This document shows positions 35,187 to 43,234 of a stretch of 59,872 nt of DNA, one piece after another. The translations under genes and the position numbers were made by a program. Location: NCBI GenBank assembly GCA_016787285.1, contig JAEUUV010000117.1, positions 1-59,872 on the forward strand. Direction: 5' to 3'. The notes under the pieces were generated by a model. That model was not told the DNA's origin and did no database searches. It saw only the letters and a list, made by a program, of their open reading frames with translations. Position 1 is the first letter of the stretch. Every line of letters starts with the position of its first letter. The stretch is from Saprospiraceae bacterium. GTDB lineage: Bacteria > Bacteroidota > Bacteroidia > Chitinophagales > Saprospiraceae.

Positions 35187-35729
35187 AAGCGCATCCAGAA
35201 TAATCGTCCCGACCTCCTCCGGCGTGCGGTGCGTAGTGTCCACCACGAGGTCGAAATTGCGCATGTCGGCGCAGTCGGCGCCGTATTTTTTCAGGAAACG
35301 TGCGTTTTCGCTCGCCTTGCGGGCGGTAATTTTTTCAATGGCTTCTTCCCGGCTTTGATACTGTTCGCTGTTTCGCCCGGGATCGCTCAGAATACGTTCG
35401 GCGGCAACGATCACATCGGCGCGGAGGAAAACCTTGAACGAGCGGGGTAGAAAAAACCAAGCCATGCGGCTGTCCACCACATAACTTTCAGGGTCTTTTC
35501 CGAGTGCGACAAAGATGCCGTCAATAGTTTCGTCAATGCTGGGGTCGGTATCGGCGCGGCGGTTCATTTCCAGGGTGTCAATACCCATTTTTTCGGCCAG
35601 TTGGCGCTGGATACGTCCGGTGGATACGTACTGAAATCCCGTACGTGCGCACAAAATGCGTGACACGGCGCTCTTGCCGCTGCCGAGGTCGCCGGTGATG
35701 GTAATCTTGGTGCCGGGTGGAAAATTCAT
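35118..35729 (-). CDS. Cytidylate-kinase-like P-loop protein, 203 aa
   Basis: The start ATG 35729 gives MNFPPGTKITITGDLGSGKS, a Walker A motif (GDLGSGKS, residues 13-20), followed by VSTGRIQRQLAEKMGI and a DSRMAWFFLP segment. The pattern matches the cytidylate-kinase-like family (Cytidylate_kin2), which phosphorylates nucleotides or is of unknown specificity. The last 23 or so residues (from LFTAERG) are encoded by the palindromic repeat, so the native end was probably near TIILDALF. A perfect TACTTTTG lies 28 bases before the start. Confidence 0.8.
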   Translation of the reverse strand: MNFPPGTKITITGDLGSGKSAVSRILCARTGFQYVSTGRIQRQLAEKMGIDTLEMNRRADTDPSIDETIDGIFVALGKDPESYVVDSRMAWFFLPRSFKVFLRADVIVAAERILSDPGRNSEQYQSREEAIEKITARKASENARFLKKYGADCADMRNFDLVVDTTHRTPEEVGTIILDALFTAERGNNGNADYTDQRRLPRI

Positions 35730-35756
35730 GCCGCTTGCCTCTTTTTTGGTGGGCCG

Positions 35757-35764
35757 CAAAAGTA
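35757..35764 (-). promoter_or_regulatory. -7 element TACTTTTG of the kinase-like gene
   Basis: Perfect TAnnTTTG on the minus strand, 28 bases upstream of the start codon at 35729. Confidence 0.65.
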
Positions 35765-35783
35765 GGCAAGATTCCTAAACCGC

Positions 35784-36284
35784 TTACAGGTTGGCACAAA
35801 TAGTGCCGCCCATCAGCGCCAGCGTCAGTGCCCAGTAGCCGGTATGGATGGCGATGTACTTGCCGCCTTTGCGCTCGAACAGGGCGTTGATACCCAAAAC
35901 CGGAAGTGCGATAAACAAGGCAGCGATGATTCCGTGCAGGGCGCCGTGTTTGAACGTACGGAAGTTATGGCCGTATTTTTCCAGCAAGTCTGCGAAGAGT
36001 CTTCCTACTTCGGACTGCGGGTCGCCAAACCCGGGTTCCTCCATCAGAAGCGACATCAAGTGCGACTGGTGGATGGTCAATGAGATCATCGCAGCCGACA
36101 ACATCAGCCCCAGCACGTAGGTCAGTCCGAAAATGGCAGCCATATTGCCGCCTTTGAGTTGCTCCTCGCTCAGGCCGGCGCTTCGCATCCAGGCGTTTGC
36201 GAAGGTTTTGGGATTGTACCAGATGAACCCTGTAACAAGAGGAATGAGGGCAGCGCCGAAAAGAATGTACCAGTTGAATTCCAT
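35784..36284 (-). CDS. DUF1761-family membrane protein, 166 aa
   Basis: Four hydrophobic helices: WYILFGAALIPLVTGFIWYNP, MAAIFGLTYVLGLMLSAAMI, HGIIAALFIALPVLGINALF and YIAIHTGYWALTLALMGG. The GFIWYNPKTFANAWMR segment after helix one is the hallmark of DUF1761, small inner-membrane proteins of unknown function. The gene is full length. A near-consensus -7 element (TACCTTCG, 36309-36316 on the minus strand) lies 25 bases upstream, with GAAACC-type repeats beyond it. Confidence 0.85.
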   Translation of the reverse strand: MEFNWYILFGAALIPLVTGFIWYNPKTFANAWMRSAGLSEEQLKGGNMAAIFGLTYVLGLMLSAAMISLTIHQSHLMSLLMEEPGFGDPQSEVGRLFADLLEKYGHNFRTFKHGALHGIIAALFIALPVLGINALFERKGGKYIAIHTGYWALTLALMGGTICANL

Positions 36285-36324
36285 GACGTGTGGTGTTTAA
36301 GTTCGCAGCGAAGGTAGGGAAAAG

Positions 36325-36378
36325 GGTTTCTGGTTGGAGGGTTTCTGGTTGGAAGGTTGTAAGGTTTCTGGCTGGAGG
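36325..36378 (-). repeat. AACCAGAAACC repeat upstream of the DUF1761 gene promoter
   Basis: Reads AACCAGAAACCCTCCAACC in the direction of the minus-strand gene. With the copy at 36407-36460 it forms an imperfect long inverted repeat around the 36392 promoter. Confidence 0.8.
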
Positions 36379-36391
36379 ATCGTGTAAGCAT

Positions 36392-36399
36392 TACATTTG
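36392..36399 (+). promoter_or_regulatory. -7 element TACATTTG
   Basis: Perfect TAnnTTTG match, 67 bases before the ATG at 36466. The leader between is almost entirely AACC-type repeat. Confidence 0.6.
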
Positions 36400-36406
36400 T
36401 GGCAAC

Positions 36407-36460
36407 AACCTCCAACCAGAAACCTTTCAACCTTTCAACCAGAAACCCTCCAGCCTTCTA
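36407..36460 (+). repeat. AACCAGAAACC-type leader repeat of the DUF4340-like gene
   Basis: Seven- to eight-base units of AACCAGA/AACCTTT type on the sense strand, ending six bases before the ATG. Confidence 0.85.
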
Positions 36461-36465
36461 ACTGC

Positions 36466-37446
36466 ATGAAAAACAAACACTTAGTTTTGCTATTCGTGGG
36501 CGTTTTACTTGTAGGACTGGTATCGCGCTGGCTGCCGGTACGGTACCGGACACTGTTTGAATCCAGGTTGTTTCGATGGGAAGAAAAGGATGTTAGCCGA
36601 ATAACGGTATCCGGCGGCGGCAGGCCCGATTTGCTGTTTGAACGCATTGAGGAAGGGTGGGGTGTAGAGCAAGAAGCCCGCGCGACAGTTGTGCAAGAGG
36701 CCGTTGTGTCGGAAATGCTGGGTGCACTGACGGGGATCGGGACGTTTGAACTGGTGAAAACCGGACGTCCGGATACGCTGGGTTTTGTGGCGGGCGAGGT
36801 GCTTCCGGTTCGCCTTTACCGGCAAAAATATCTTTTGGAAGCCCTGGAAATCGGCAGCGAGGGCGCTACGCCTGCCGGGGCCTGCACGTATATTCGTTTG
36901 CCGGAACACGGCGGCGTGTACCGGGTGCCGGGGCATTTACGGCATTTTTTTGCCCGTTCGCTCCAGGATTTTCGTCCTAAAACCTTAGTCACGCTTGCAC
37001 CTGATGCAGTCAGGCGCATTACGGTGGCATGGCCGAACAGCGATTCTCTTGTACTGAACCGGGCAGATTCCGCCGGTCGCTGGGTTTTGGCGAATGATCT
37101 GCGCCATCTTTCAGCCGACTCGGTGCACGCCTGGCTGGCGTTGTTCGAGCGTTTGAAAAACAGCCCGTTTGCCGACTATTTTGATGAAAGCCGGGAAACG
37201 GAAACCCTGTTTGCCGGTATTGTCCTCGAAGCAGTGGACACGGTGGAAATCCTGCGCATTTTCTACCTGGAACCGCCCGATGTGCCGGAAGAGCCGGCTG
37301 ATTTGCGCCGCAGGGATCGGCACTTTCCGGCTGCTTTTGTGGCGCACAGTTCGGCCAATCCGTATAATTACTTTGCTTTGCCCGATACCAATCTGGTGCG
37401 CATCTTGTGCTTCGGACTCGTGCAGCCACCGGATTCCAATCGGTAA
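36466..37446 (+). CDS. DUF4340-like membrane-anchored protein, 326 aa
   Basis: Start ATG 36466 (MKNKHLVLLFVGVLLVG), giving an N-terminal hydrophobic anchor. An upstream in-frame ATG at 36397 would translate the leader repeat and is rejected. Motifs VSRITVSGGG, LLFERIEEGWGVEQEA, VVSEMLGALTGI and FRPKTLVTLAPDAVRRITVAW follow the two-domain pattern of DUF4340 proteins, which have repeated beta-rich domains and often accompany gliding-type ABC transporters. No such transporter is adjacent here. The bulk is probably periplasmic. The next gene is 13 bp downstream. Confidence 0.65.
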   Translation: MKNKHLVLLFVGVLLVGLVSRWLPVRYRTLFESRLFRWEEKDVSRITVSGGGRPDLLFERIEEGWGVEQEARATVVQEAVVSEMLGALTGIGTFELVKTGRPDTLGFVAGEVLPVRLYRQKYLLEALEIGSEGATPAGACTYIRLPEHGGVYRVPGHLRHFFARSLQDFRPKTLVTLAPDAVRRITVAWPNSDSLVLNRADSAGRWVLANDLRHLSADSVHAWLALFERLKNSPFADYFDESRETETLFAGIVLEAVDTVEILRIFYLEPPDVPEEPADLRRRDRHFPAAFVAHSSANPYNYFALPDTNLVRILCFGLVQPPDSNR

Positions 37447-37459
37447 AAAAATACTTGCC

Positions 37460-38746
37460 ATGACAACAACCACCGACGTGCCGACACTCGCCAACTGGGG
37501 CAACTACCCCAAAGTAAAAGCCGTCGTGGCCGGCCCGGAAACACCGGAAGACGCCCGAGCCGAGGTGTTGGGCCAGGACCGCCTCATTGCCCGCGGAAAC
37601 GGCAAATGCTATGGCGATGCAGCGCTGGCTCCGCGTGTGTTGTCCACCCTGCGACTCAATCGCTTGCTCCGGTTCGATGCCGAAAACGGGATTGTCCACT
37701 GCGAATCGGGTATGCTGCTGGCCGATTTGCTGGACGTGATTGTGCCCGCCGGCTGGTTTTTCCACGTGACGCCCGGTATCAAAAATATCACCGTAGGCGG
37801 CGCCATCGCCTGCGACGTACACGGCAAAAATCACCCGACTAAAGGCTGTTTTTCCAACTGGCTGCTCGATTTTGACCTGCTGCGCGCCGACGGCTCGGTG
37901 CTGCGTTGCTCCCGCACCGAACACACCGACCTGTTTTGGCAAACCTGTGGCGGCATGGGCTGGACGGGCGTCGTGCTTGCTGCCCGGTTCCAACTTATGC
38001 GCATCGGTAGCGTACAGATGCGCCAGATGGCGGTGCGTGCCGGCAACCTGGACGAACTTTTCCGGGCTTTTGAAAACCACGCCGATTGGCCTTACGCGGC
38101 CGGTTGGGTGGACTGCCTTGCCAAAGGCGCCGCCTTTGGCCGTGGCGTCGTGTATTTCGCAGAGCATGCGGAACAGGACGCAGGTGAACCGCTGCAATAC
38201 CCGTTTCGCGACACCCGAAACGTGCCGTTTTACGCGCCGACATGGCTGCTCAATCCACTTTCCATCCGGTTGCACAACTACATGCTTTTTTCCAAAGCCA
38301 AAACCGGAGAGCAACTGGTAGACCTGGATCGCTATTTTTATCCGCTCGACCGAATCCGGAACTGGAACCGGCTGTACGGGCGCCGGGGGTTCATCCAATA
38401 CCAGTTTTGTTTACCGGAGGAAAATAGTGCCGACGGCATCCGGCAAATCCTCGAAACGATCCGCCAAAGTCGCGACGTGCCGTTTCTCAGTGTGCTCAAA
38501 CGCCACGGCGAGCGCCCGCCGGAGGCTGTACATTCCTTTCCTATCCGCGGGTATTCGCTTGCGCTGGATTTTCCGCGTACGAGCACAATTTTCGAGTTGG
38601 TAAGACGCCTTGACGAACTCGTCTGGCAGCACGGCGGCAAAATTTACTTAGCCAAAGACGCCTGCTCGGCGCCGCGCATGGGGCGTGTGAATCCGGCTAC
38701 ATTCGGCGAAGCCAAATTCTCGTCCCTTTTGCGCGAACGCCTGTAA
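37460..38746 (+). CDS. FAD-binding oxidoreductase, DprE1-like, 428 aa
   Basis: Start ATG 37460. The FAD-binding (VAO-type) domain shows GNGKCYGDAALAPRVL, CESGMLLADLLDVIVPAGW, HVTPGIKNITVGGAIACDVHG, KNHPTKGCF and CGGMGWTGVV. These are typical of DprE1, the decaprenylphosphoryl-ribose oxidase, and of related sugar-lipid oxidases. The C-terminal part (RGFIQYQFCLP, GYSLALDFP, LAKDACSAPRMGR) fits the same family. It would oxidise a polyprenyl-phospho-sugar at C2' (family knowledge), but Bacteroidota homologues are uncharacterised. No DprE2-like partner is adjacent. Confidence 0.82.
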   Translation: MTTTTDVPTLANWGNYPKVKAVVAGPETPEDARAEVLGQDRLIARGNGKCYGDAALAPRVLSTLRLNRLLRFDAENGIVHCESGMLLADLLDVIVPAGWFFHVTPGIKNITVGGAIACDVHGKNHPTKGCFSNWLLDFDLLRADGSVLRCSRTEHTDLFWQTCGGMGWTGVVLAARFQLMRIGSVQMRQMAVRAGNLDELFRAFENHADWPYAAGWVDCLAKGAAFGRGVVYFAEHAEQDAGEPLQYPFRDTRNVPFYAPTWLLNPLSIRLHNYMLFSKAKTGEQLVDLDRYFYPLDRIRNWNRLYGRRGFIQYQFCLPEENSADGIRQILETIRQSRDVPFLSVLKRHGERPPEAVHSFPIRGYSLALDFPRTSTIFELVRRLDELVWQHGGKIYLAKDACSAPRMGRVNPATFGEAKFSSLLRERL

Positions 38747-38835
38747 CAAGTGCCTCTATCCCCCCAATCCGGTTCTTTATCTAATTTCAGCCGGCTTCAA
38801 AACGGGGCTTTCTTCCTTTGCTGCATCAAAATCGG

Positions 38836-38880
38836 ATTTGGTCAATCGAATCAATCGGGTCAATCGAATCAATCGAATTC
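38836..38880 (+). repeat. Nine-base tandem repeat (TCAATCGAA-type) in the sppA leader
   Basis: Four degenerate copies of TCAATCGAA/TCAATCGGG directly upstream of the sppA start at 38894. Confidence 0.8.
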
Positions 38881-38893
38881 AATTCACAGCAAC

Positions 38894-40684
38894 ATGAACC
38901 AGTTTTTCAAATTTCTATTCGCTTCCTGCCTCGGCACATTTCTGGCCCTGGTCCTTCTTTTTTTCTTCGGCATTATGACCTTATCGGGCATCGCCTCTTC
39001 GGCCATGGAGAAAGAAAAAACACCCATCAAGGCCAACTCGGTACTGGAACTCAAATTTGAGCAGCCCATCCCGGAAAAAACCAACAACATGCCGCTCGAC
39101 CCGTTCAACTTTGACCAGGAAGACGTGCTGGGCCTGACCGATATGGTGAAAACCATTCGGCATGCCAAGGAAGACCCCGACATCAAGGGCATTTACATCA
39201 ACGCCATGAACCTGTCCGCCGGCCGGGCCACGTCGAACAGCCTGCGTGAGGCCCTGCTGGATTTCAAATCTTCCGGCAAATTCGTGGTGTCCTATGCCAA
39301 TTTTTATACCCAGAATGCCTACTACGTCGCTTCGGCAGCCGACGAGGTGCTGCTCAATCCTGTCGGCGCCGTGGATTTTCGTGGCTTGTCGAGCATGATC
39401 ATGTTTTTCAAAGGTATGCTGGACAAACTGGATGTGCAGATGCGCATTTTTTATGCCGGCAAATTCAAAAGCGCCACTGAGCCGTTCCGCCTCGATAAAA
39501 TGAGTGAGGAAAACCGCTTGCAAGTACGCGAGTACGTGAAAGCCCTGTACGACGACATGATCGACGATATCAGCGCCAGCCGCAAAATATCCGACAACGA
39601 CCTTCGGCGTATTGCCGACAACTTCGATGGGCGCAGTGCCAAAACCGCTCTGAGCAGCGGCCTGGTGGATCGCATCGCGTATGAAGACGAGGCGTTGGGA
39701 CTGCTCAAATCAAAAATCGGGCTGGGCGAAAAGGAGAAACTTAACCGAATCCAGGCAGAGGCGTACTACGAGTCCCGGGTTAAGAAAATTGACCTGTCGT
39801 CGAAGGACAAAATTGCCGTGGTGTATGCCGAAGGTACGATTATGGACGGCGACAAAGGGGATCCCGGCGAAGTGCTGGACGGCAAGTATGTAAAAATGTT
39901 GCGCAAAATCCGCGAGGACAAAACCGTGAAAGCCGTTGTCTTGCGCATCAATTCGCCGGGCGGCAGCGTGCTGGCCAGCGAAAATATCCTGCGTGAGGTC
40001 AACCTCTGCAAGGAGGCCGGCAAGCCGATCGTGGTGAGTATGGGCGATGTGGCGGCTTCCGGCGGATATTACATCGCCTGCCAGGCCGACAGTATTTTTG
40101 CCGAACCCAACACGATCACCGGCTCCATTGGCGTGTTCGGGGTAGTGCCCATCCTGCAAAAAACGATGAAAGAAAATCTCGGTATCACGATGGATACCGT
40201 ACGCACCGGGCGCTATTCGGCATTCGGTACGCCGTTTCTCGATTTTTCACCCGAAGAAAGCCGCATGATTCAGGAACGGGTAGAGTGGATTTACCAGGAC
40301 TTTCTGGAAAAAGTAGCCAAAGGGCGCAAGATGACCGTGGCGCAAGTGGATTCGATTGCCCAAGGGCGCGTATGGGCGGGTAAAAAAGCCCGTGAAATCG
40401 GTCTGGTGGACGCGATGGGCAACCTCGACCGGGCAATCGCTTCGGCGGCAAAATTGGCCAAATTGGGAAAATACCGCATCACCGAATACCCGCGCACGAA
40501 GACGGGCATTGAGCAACTGATCGAAAAATTTGACCGCAGCGGCTCCGGCAGCGACGACGAAATTCGCGCCATGCTGATTCGCTCTGAACTGGGCGACATG
40601 TACCCCGTATACAAAATGCTGCGCGATGCCCACCGCAATCAGGGCATTCAGGCACGGCTGCCGTACGAGTTGATGGTACATTGA
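38894..40684 (+). CDS. sppA: Signal peptide peptidase SppA, 67-kDa type, 596 aa
   Basis: A membrane protease that degrades left-over signal peptides. Start ATG 38894 (MNQFFKFLFASCLG), with one N-terminal transmembrane helix. An upstream ATG at 38750 would translate a repeat and is rejected. The protein has two tandem SppA domains. The catalytic Lys lies in AGKFKSATEPFR in the first domain and the catalytic Ser in MGDVAASGGYYIAC in the second, as in E. coli SppA. ITGSIGVFG follows. Full length. Confidence 0.93.
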   Translation: MNQFFKFLFASCLGTFLALVLLFFFGIMTLSGIASSAMEKEKTPIKANSVLELKFEQPIPEKTNNMPLDPFNFDQEDVLGLTDMVKTIRHAKEDPDIKGIYINAMNLSAGRATSNSLREALLDFKSSGKFVVSYANFYTQNAYYVASAADEVLLNPVGAVDFRGLSSMIMFFKGMLDKLDVQMRIFYAGKFKSATEPFRLDKMSEENRLQVREYVKALYDDMIDDISASRKISDNDLRRIADNFDGRSAKTALSSGLVDRIAYEDEALGLLKSKIGLGEKEKLNRIQAEAYYESRVKKIDLSSKDKIAVVYAEGTIMDGDKGDPGEVLDGKYVKMLRKIREDKTVKAVVLRINSPGGSVLASENILREVNLCKEAGKPIVVSMGDVAASGGYYIACQADSIFAEPNTITGSIGVFGVVPILQKTMKENLGITMDTVRTGRYSAFGTPFLDFSPEESRMIQERVEWIYQDFLEKVAKGRKMTVAQVDSIAQGRVWAGKKAREIGLVDAMGNLDRAIASAAKLAKLGKYRITEYPRTKTGIEQLIEKFDRSGSGSDDEIRAMLIRSELGDMYPVYKMLRDAHRNQGIQARLPYELMVH

Positions 40685-40697
40685 GTCTTTGCCCCAT

Positions 40698-40772
40698 TGT
40701 CATTCCGAAGTATAATAGGGCAATCGAGTGTGACAGCCCTATTAGAGCGGACGGATTCCTTCAGAATGACAA
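40698..40772. repeat. Nested inverted repeat (TTGTCATTC ... GAATGACAA)
   Basis: TTGTCATTCCGAAG (from 40698) pairs with CTTCAGAATGACAA (to 40772). Inside it, TAATAGGGC pairs with GCCCTATTA. A dispersed-repeat-like structure between sppA and the barrel gene. Confidence 0.7.
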
Positions 40773-40810
40773 AGTGTGGGCGGGTTCCTTCGGCAAGGCA
40801 CAAAAAAGCA

Positions 40811-40843
40811 GAGGCCGCAACGGATGTGATCCGCTGCGGCCTC
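40811..40843. terminator. Bidirectional rho-independent terminator
   Basis: GAGGCCGCAACGGAT (40811-40825) pairs with ATCCGCTGCGGCCTC (40829-40843) with one mismatch and a 3-base loop. Runs of T follow on the plus strand and of A precede it, so it can serve both converging genes. Confidence 0.85.
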
Positions 40844-40933
40844 AAATTTTTCCTGCGTGCTACCTCGGCATAGGCTCCGTACGTTGGTGCGGCACAGGAA
40901 TCAGATTATCCGTGTTATTGGTACTATAATTTA

Positions 40934-41452
40934 TTAATTGCCGCCGATGAACGCCTGCACGCCGAAGTTGATGCCAAAGGAACCAACAGCGTCGCCTTCG
41001 CCGAAGCTGGAGCTCGTGTAGCCCACCAGGCCGTCAATAGCCACGTGGTCGTTGAGGAAAATGCTGACGCCCGCGCCGCCGCCGAAAGCGGTACCGGTCA
41101 CGGCATCTGCGTCGCCAAACTTAAGGCTGGACCACTGAAACATGCCCTGAGCAAAGAAACGGGCCTTGCCTTCGCCATTGAAGTAGTAGCGAACCATCGG
41201 GCCAACGCCAAATGCAGTTGCATCGCCACCAAGGTCGGAGCTGGTGCTGGCAAAAGCGATCTGACCACCGATGGCAAGTTGATCAATAATGAAAAAACCG
41301 AGCGAAGGAGCAACAGAGATTTCCGTGGTGCCGTCGCTGGAGGAGAATCCGGCGGTGCCGCCGATCATCATGGAGCCTTGCTGGGTTTGTGCGAAAAGCG
41401 ATGCGCCGAAAAGGCAAAATGCCAGAGTAAGTAAACGTGGGTAGTGCTTCAT
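40934..41452 (-). CDS. Small outer-membrane beta-barrel protein, 172 aa
   Basis: Start ATG 41452 (MKHYPRLLTLAFCLFG), signal peptide to SLFAQ. The mature part has about eight amphipathic strands (GSMMIGGTAGFSSSDG, ISVAPSLGFFIIDQLAIGG, AFGVGPMVRYYF, ARFFAQGMFQWSSLKFG, GGGAGVSIFLNDHVAIDG, SFGINFGVQAFIG). This is the architecture of OmpX/OmpA-type eight-stranded barrels (OMP_b-brl family). Probably structural. It has its own promoter and faces the bidirectional terminator. Confidence 0.85.
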   Translation of the reverse strand: MKHYPRLLTLAFCLFGASLFAQTQQGSMMIGGTAGFSSSDGTTEISVAPSLGFFIIDQLAIGGQIAFASTSSDLGGDATAFGVGPMVRYYFNGEGKARFFAQGMFQWSSLKFGDADAVTGTAFGGGAGVSIFLNDHVAIDGLVGYTSSSFGEGDAVGSFGINFGVQAFIGGN

Positions 41453-41525
41453 ACTGGAAAAAATTTTGTGAATGAGTGGATGTTTTGTCGAAAAATAAAT
41501 GCGGAGCCATAAGTTTTTCAAGTGG

Positions 41526-41555
41526 TAAAAGTAACACACACTTTCAAATCACAAA
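41526..41555 (-). promoter_or_regulatory. Near-consensus promoter of the small barrel gene
   Basis: On the minus strand TTTG (41552-41555), 18 bp, then TACTTTTA (41526-41533), one base off TAnnTTTG, 73 bases before the ATG. Confidence 0.5.
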
Positions 41556-41564
41556 ATTTCAAGC

Positions 41565-42659
41565 TCAGGTTTCTTTCAAAGTAGTCGCTAAATCACCGTA
41601 TGCTACAATTTGCTCCCGGCACAGTTCCAGTACATTTGCTTCATTGTACCGCGCATACCAGTCGGCAGTAAACGCCACGGTTTTTTCAAAATCGAGCACC
41701 GGTTTCCAGCCGAGCACCTGCATGGCCTTGCTGATGTCGAGCATCAACAAGCCGGCTTCGTGGGGTTGATCGGGGCGGGAAGTGTCGCGCCAGCCGGGGA
41801 GGTTAGCGCCGGGCGCCGATTTTTCTCGGAAATACCGGTAAAAAGCGTCGGCAATTTTCCCGACCGGATGTACGCTCTGGGGCAACGGCCCGAAATTCCA
41901 TGCTTCGGCGAAACGACGGGGTTGTTCCAATAATTTTTGTGCCAGCAGCAGGTACCCGCTCAACGGCTCGATCACGTGTTGCCAGGGGCGCACGGCCTTC
42001 GGACTCCGGATGTCCAGAACCTGACCGGATTCCATGGCGCGTACGATGTCGGGCACGAGGCGGAAATTGGACCAGTCTCCGCCGCCGATCACGTTTCCGG
42101 CGCGGGCTGAGGCTATTGCCGGACTGTCGTCGGCTGAAAAAAACGAGCGACGATAGGCTGAGATGACGATTTCGGCGGCGCCTTTGCTGGCGCTATACGG
42201 GTCGTGGCCACCCATCGGGTCGTTTTCGCGGTAGCCGTACACCCACTCGCGGTTTTCGTAGCACTTGTCGGTAGTCACCAGCACCGCTGCCTGCACGGAT
42301 GGCGTGCGCCGGATGGCTTCGAGGATATGCGCGGTGCCCTGTGTGTTGGTGGCGAAGGTGCCCACCGGATCGGTATAACTTTCCAGTACGAGCGGCTGGG
42401 CGGCTAAATGGAATACGATTTCGGGCTTTTCTTCAGCAAATACGCGCAGCACGGTGTCGAGGTCGCGAATGTCGCCCCGATGATCGTGCATACGGTGGCC
42501 GATACCGCTCAGCACGAACACATCGCGTTCGGTATGCGGGTCAAGGGCCAGGCCGGACAGCCGGGCGCCGAGCATGTCGAGCCAAATGCTCAGCCAGGCG
42601 CCTTTGAAGCCGGTGTGGCCGGTGACGAGGATGCGTTTGTTGTGGAAATGCAGGCTCAT
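41565..42659 (-). CDS. rfbG: CDP-glucose 4,6-dehydratase, 364 aa
   Basis: Converts CDP-glucose to CDP-4-keto-6-deoxyglucose, the branch point to 3,6-dideoxyhexoses and related sugars of O-antigens. It is an extended SDR enzyme with the NAD motif RILVTGHTGFKGAWLSIWL, then FHLAAQPLVLESYTDPVGTF, TTDKCYENREWVYGYRE and the catalytic Tyr/Lys in DPYSASKGAAE. The wording is diagnostic for RfbG. Full length. It is separated from rfbF by two small genes. Confidence 0.93.
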   Translation of the reverse strand: MSLHFHNKRILVTGHTGFKGAWLSIWLDMLGARLSGLALDPHTERDVFVLSGIGHRMHDHRGDIRDLDTVLRVFAEEKPEIVFHLAAQPLVLESYTDPVGTFATNTQGTAHILEAIRRTPSVQAAVLVTTDKCYENREWVYGYRENDPMGGHDPYSASKGAAEIVISAYRRSFFSADDSPAIASARAGNVIGGGDWSNFRLVPDIVRAMESGQVLDIRSPKAVRPWQHVIEPLSGYLLLAQKLLEQPRRFAEAWNFGPLPQSVHPVGKIADAFYRYFREKSAPGANLPGWRDTSRPDQPHEAGLLMLDISKAMQVLGWKPVLDFEKTVAFTADWYARYNEANVLELCREQIVAYGDLATTLKET

Positions 42660-42678
42660 AAGGGATCAATACAGAGTT

Positions 42679-42975
42679 TCAGGCACTCATTTTGAACGGG
42701 ATCGCCAAGCGGTCCAGGAGTTGGCGAATCAGTTCCGATTCTTCAGGAGATTTAGGGAAAATTTGAAAGGAAACAACATGCGCCGGTTGCTTTTCAGCCT
42801 GTGTCCGCGCAGAACGTACAGCCGCTAAAAGTGCGGCCAAGCCTTCCTGAATGTCGTTTTCGTCTTTCTCCTCCAGTTTGTGGAGCAGGGTTTTGAAAAA
42901 CAACTCCCGGTCGTCCGAATTACTCAAGACGCGATGCCGTTCGATCCATTGCCGAAGTTCTTGATGAGCAACCAT
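42679..42975 (-). CDS. Small protein of unknown function, 98 aa
   Basis: A charged, mainly helical protein (MVAHQELRQWIERHRVL, FFKTLLHKLEEKDENDIQEG) with no signal peptide. The end (KSPEESELIRQLLDRLAIPF) resembles C-termini of small Bacteroidota proteins that often pair with a second small protein, including antitoxin-like ones, though I cannot name a family. It lies 11 bases downstream of the 63-aa gene and 19 bases before rfbG, and shares the promoter at 43201-43231. Confidence 0.6.
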   Translation of the reverse strand: MVAHQELRQWIERHRVLSNSDDRELFFKTLLHKLEEKDENDIQEGLAALLAAVRSARTQAEKQPAHVVSFQIFPKSPEESELIRQLLDRLAIPFKMSA

Positions 42976-42986
42976 AAGCAGCGATT

Positions 42987-43178
42987 TTAAGGTTTGTCTT
43001 TGTGCTTTTCCAAAATTTCCCGGATGCAGTTGATTTCATCCAGAATTGCGTCAATGTACTCGGTGTATTCTTTGTCTGTCATACTTTTTGCCCGATTTCG
43101 TTTTCTGGCGTAATAATCCAGTAACCAAAGATATAGCGCAAGGTCGCGTTCAAGTTGTTCGCGTTCTGGTTGGGTCAT
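42987..43178 (-). CDS. Small helical protein of unknown function, 63 aa
   Basis: The start ATG 43178 gives MTQPEREQLERDLALYLWLL, then DYYARKRNRAKSM and IDAILDEINCIREILEKHK, i.e. two charged helices, perhaps a coiled coil. A longer frame reaching into rfbF is rejected because a perfect promoter (TTG, 20 bp, TACATTTG) ends 23 bases before this ATG. No recognised family. It forms a two-gene unit with the 98-aa gene. Confidence 0.65.
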   Translation of the reverse strand: MTQPEREQLERDLALYLWLLDYYARKRNRAKSMTDKEYTEYIDAILDEINCIREILEKHKDKP

Positions 43179-43200
43179 ACTCCAGGTTTTTTTATTGGAA

Positions 43201-43231
43201 CAAATGTAGGCGAATGCAGGTTGATCTCCAA
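43201..43231 (-). promoter_or_regulatory. Consensus promoter for the two small genes
   Basis: On the minus strand TTG (43229-43231), 20 bp, TACATTTG (43201-43208). It begins within 4 bases of the rfbF stop codon, so the two small genes and rfbG can be transcribed independently of the upstream operon. Confidence 0.85.
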
Positions 43232-43234
43232 CCC

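Noticed and set aside
36397-36465. Upstream start for the DUF4340-like protein
   Set aside because: The extra 23 residues only translate the AACC leader repeat and would begin inside the promoter region.
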